A stretch of DNA of 6,474 bases from a bacterium HR27 (lineage in GTDB: Bacteria; Chloroflexota; Chloroflexia; Thermomicrobiales; Thermomicrobiaceae): positions 1 to 6,474 of the forward strand of contig BEID01000079.1 of assembly GCA_002898975.1 (NCBI GenBank). Reading direction: 5' to 3'. Each line of letters starts with the position of its first letter. Positions within the stretch are counted from its first letter, which is position 1. Shown one piece after another: positions 4,490-6,474 of this stretch. A program made the translations under genes and the position numbers. The notes under the pieces are model-generated. The model did not search any database and had not been told where the DNA came from. It worked only from the letters and a program-made list of their open reading frames with translations.

Positions 4490-6061
4490 CGGCTGCAGCT
4501 GTGCTCCAGTCAGCCGCTGCACCGTCTCGCGGACTGGCGTTGCGATCCCGAACTGCCGCCGCAGGTGGTCAGCAGCCCGCAGCGCCAGGGCCGCGATCGT
4601 CAGGGCTGGATTGACTGCTCCGGACGAGGGAAACACCGACGCGTTGACGACCCAGAGATTTTCGATCTCCCAGGCTCGGCAGCTGGGATCGAGCGCCGAC
4701 GTCGCTGGGTCGTTCCCGAAACGCACCGTACCGCAGTAGTGGGCCACCCCATCGAGACCGATCGACTGCACCAGGAACTCGCGGTATCCGCACGCCTCCA
4801 GCACCTCGCGGGCGGCGCGGAGGAGCGCGGTATGCGCCGTGCCGTTCGTCGGATGCCACGTGACCTGGATGTGCCCGTCGCTCCGTACCGTCACCCGGTT
4901 CTCCGGATGCGGCAGATCCTCGGAGAGCAACCACCAGTCCACGCTGTGGGCGGCGATGTCCCGTGCCTCGTCCATGGTCAGTGCGGGAAACGACAGGGCG
5001 ACTGTCTCGGGCGACCGCTTCCCGATCAACTGCAACGATCCGGCAGGATACGGAAACGCGGGCGTCCGCCAGTAGAAGTCGAACACCGCCAGCGTTTTCT
5101 GGAACGTCGTCGCGTTTTCCCGCCGCCGATCGATCGCCATGAGGAGCGTGTTGTGGTGGGCCATGAGGAAGCGCCCGACGGCACCCGACCGGTTGGCCAG
5201 CCCGTGCGAGTGCGTGTCGTTCGCCGAGCGCAGCAGGAGGGCTGCCGAGTGCACCGCACCAGCGGCCACGACGAACTGCTCTGCGAGGATCTCGAAGACC
5301 TCCCCGCCCGATTCCACCTCGACGGCCCGGATGCGTCGCCCGGTCGCATCGGTCAGGAGCCGCCGCGCGACGGTGCGGGGCCGCAGCTCGACCGTCGGAA
5401 ACTGGAGGGCCGGTCGCACGGCCCGCACCTCAGCGTCCGCTTTGGCGTGCACCCGGCAGGGGAAGCCGTCGCACGTGCTGCAGCGCAGGCACCGACCGTT
5501 CGGGCGCAGGTCGATGCCCAGGGGAAGCGCCGAGGGATGCAGGCCAGCCTGCCGCAGCTGTGCGGCCAGCTCGGCGACAACCGGCTCGTGCGGAACCGGT
5601 GGATACGGGTACGGGCAGGAGCGCAGTGGCTCGGTCGGATCCTCGCCGCTGCTCCCGTGCACGAGGTACAGCCGTTCCGCCAGGCAGTAATACGGCTCCA
5701 GTTCCTCGTAGGTGATCGGCCAGCCCGGCGAAATCCCTTCGGCGTGCTCGACCGGTGCGAAGTCCTCGCGCCGCAGGCGTACCAGCGCGGCACCGTAGAC
5801 CTTCGTGTTTCCCCCGACCCATGGGTGGAGGTTCGGTACGAACCAGCGACCCTGCCCGTCGAGCCACGTTTCACGGGTACGGTACCGGCGGGCGCCGAAG
5901 ACCGCATCGACCTGCCAGTTCTGTTCTTCTCTGGGGAGAAAGTCGCCACGCTCGATCGCCAGGATCCGCAACCCGCTGTCGCAGAGGCCAGCCAGCAGCG
6001 TCCCGCCACCCATCCCCGTGCCGATGACGACGAGGTCGTACATCGCTCGTCTCGATCCCAT
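4487..6061 (-). CDS. GMC-family FAD-dependent oxidoreductase with a four-cysteine motif
   Basis: This 524-residue flavoenzyme belongs to the glucose-methanol-choline family, which oxidises alcohols, sugars or related polyols. The N-terminal FAD site is VVIGTGMGGG (11-20) with E37 of ERGD as the ribose ligand. WVGGNTKVYGAALVRLR (81-97) is the second FAD-contacting segment. A cysteine cluster CLRCSTCDGFPC (191-202) has spacing CxxCxxCxxxxC, reminiscent of the Fe-S-binding region in FAD-dependent glucose dehydrogenase catalytic subunits. VVAAGAVHSA (264-273) is a further conserved FAD-domain motif. The active-site pair is H441 in HYCGTVRFG and N484 in GAVNPALTIAALA. No signal peptide is seen. 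ATG 6061 has AGGGA about 7 nt upstream; an in-frame ATG at 6043 (residue 7, just before YDLVVIG) is a good alternative. The substrate and electron acceptor are unknown. No cytochrome or small subunit lies in the window. Confidence 0.93.
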   Translation of the reverse strand: MGSRRAMYDLVVIGTGMGGGTLLAGLCDSGLRILAIERGDFLPREEQNWQVDAVFGARRYRTRETWLDGQGRWFVPNLHPWVGGNTKVYGAALVRLRREDFAPVEHAEGISPGWPITYEELEPYYCLAERLYLVHGSSGEDPTEPLRSCPYPYPPVPHEPVVAELAAQLRQAGLHPSALPLGIDLRPNGRCLRCSTCDGFPCRVHAKADAEVRAVRPALQFPTVELRPRTVARRLLTDATGRRIRAVEVESGGEVFEILAEQFVVAAGAVHSAALLLRSANDTHSHGLANRSGAVGRFLMAHHNTLLMAIDRRRENATTFQKTLAVFDFYWRTPAFPYPAGSLQLIGKRSPETVALSFPALTMDEARDIAAHSVDWWLLSEDLPHPENRVTVRSDGHIQVTWHPTNGTAHTALLRAAREVLEACGYREFLVQSIGLDGVAHYCGTVRFGNDPATSALDPSCRAWEIENLWVVNASVFPSSGAVNPALTIAALALRAADHLRRQFGIATPVRETVQRLTGAQLQP

Positions 6062-6101
6062 CGTGCATCCCTACCCGGGAGAGCGCTGCCGACTGAGCTC
6101 G

Positions 6102-6122
6102 TGACCAGCGACTGACTGGTCA
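6102..6122. promoter_or_regulatory. Dyad between the isochorismatase-like gene and the GMC gene
   Basis: TGACCAG (6102-6108) and CTGGTCA (6116-6122) are exact reverse complements around 7 nt. A second dyad, CTGAC/GTCAG (6112-6116 and 6119-6123), overlaps it. It lies 41-61 nt upstream of the GMC start and 25-45 nt past the upstream stop. It could therefore be an operator, an intercistronic hairpin or a terminator. No flanking promoter is clear. Confidence 0.35.
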
Positions 6123-6146
6123 GCTGGCGTGCGCGTGTCGGCCGGT

Positions 6147-6474
6147 TCAGGCGAAGACGGTCGGCTGGTGCTCCCACTCCCGCGCGAGCTCGTCGCTCGT
6201 CGTCAGGCGCGCACCGTAGACACGCCGGAGGTACGCCAGCCCTTCCCGGTGCTCTTCTTCAGTGAACGCGTTCACGCAGTCCTCGGGAATGACGATCCGG
6301 TACCCACGAGCGAACGCGTCGGCTGCCGTGTGCCGGCAGCAGATATTCGTGTGCAGGCCCGTGATGACGACGGTATCCACACCCAGCGAGCGAAGGAGCA
6401 GATCGAGCCCAGTCTCGTGGAAAGCGCTGTAGGTGCGCTTCTCCAGCACGGTGTCGCCGGGCTTAGGTTCGAGT
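6147..6474 (-). CDS. Isochorismatase-family cysteine hydrolase, partial (5' end outside the window)
   Basis: The C-terminal 108 residues are present, and the frame stays open to the right edge, reading LEPKPGDTVLEKRTYSAF at its visible start. The N-terminal part, with the catalytic Asp, is missing. The family comprises nicotinamidases, N-carbamoyl amino-acid/sarcosine amidohydrolases, ureidoacrylate hydrolases and isochorismatases. They use an Asp-Lys-Cys triad. The Lys is the K of LEKRTYSAF (fragment residue 12). The nucleophile is the first Cys of TNICCRHTAADA (fragment residue 45). The second Cys replaces the usual Val. TGLHTNIC, ARGYRIVIPEDCVNAF and the EEEHREGLAYL tail fit nicotinamidase-like members, but the exact substrate cannot be decided from this part. 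The TGA lies at 6147-6149. The GMC gene starts 85 nt downstream on the same strand, so the two may be co-transcribed. Confidence 0.92.
   Translation of the reverse strand, partial: LEPKPGDTVLEKRTYSAFHETGLDLLLRSLGVDTVVITGLHTNICCRHTAADAFARGYRIVIPEDCVNAFTEEEHREGLAYLRRVYGARLTTSDELAREWEHQPTVFA

Noticed and set aside
4565..6115. A 516-codon open frame on the plus strand opposite the GMC gene
   Set aside because: The minus-strand protein has the full set of GMC motifs. The plus-strand translation has no family features and reflects GC-biased codon shadowing.

Overview
This is a GC-rich bacterial window holding six protein-coding genes, five complete and one cut by the right edge. The density of G/C at third codon positions, GTG starts, Arg-rich out-of-frame translations and strong GGAGG-type ribosome binding sites fit a high-GC organism. 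The style suggests a thermophilic Chloroflexota (Thermomicrobia-like) or an actinobacterium, but nothing here fixes the taxon.

Left half, plus strand. An FMN nitroreductase (117-761) is preceded by a plausible sigma-70 type promoter. A beta-hydroxyacid dehydrogenase family NAD(P)-dependent oxidoreductase (854-1735) follows after 92 nt. Next comes a 458-nt stretch without a credible gene (1736-2193). It contains several inverted repeats, including a perfect 10-bp long-range pair, and an AT-richer pocket, and probably serves as the promoter/leader of the next gene. That gene is a classical SDR dehydrogenase (2194-2973), close in pattern to gluconate 5-dehydrogenase/glucose dehydrogenase-like enzymes.

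Right half, minus strand. Read in transcription order these are a partial isochorismatase-family cysteine hydrolase (6147 to beyond the right edge), a GMC-family FAD oxidoreductase with an unusual four-cysteine motif (4487-6061), and a class C beta-lactamase-like serine hydrolase (2998-4350). The serine hydrolase converges on the SDR. Only 24 nt separate them, and a perfect 9-bp hairpin there contains both stop codons.

Taken together this is a cluster of small-molecule redox enzymes and hydrolases, such as might serve catabolism of sugars, sugar acids or other organic substrates. No transporter, regulator or pathway-defining enzyme is visible, so a shared pathway is inference only. I found no mobile element, CRISPR array, tRNA, rRNA or phage gene, and no convincing new multi-gene system. 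The items most worth checking are the stop-codon-embedded hairpins at gene ends, the structured 458-nt leader, and the possible iron-sulfur motif of the GMC enzyme.
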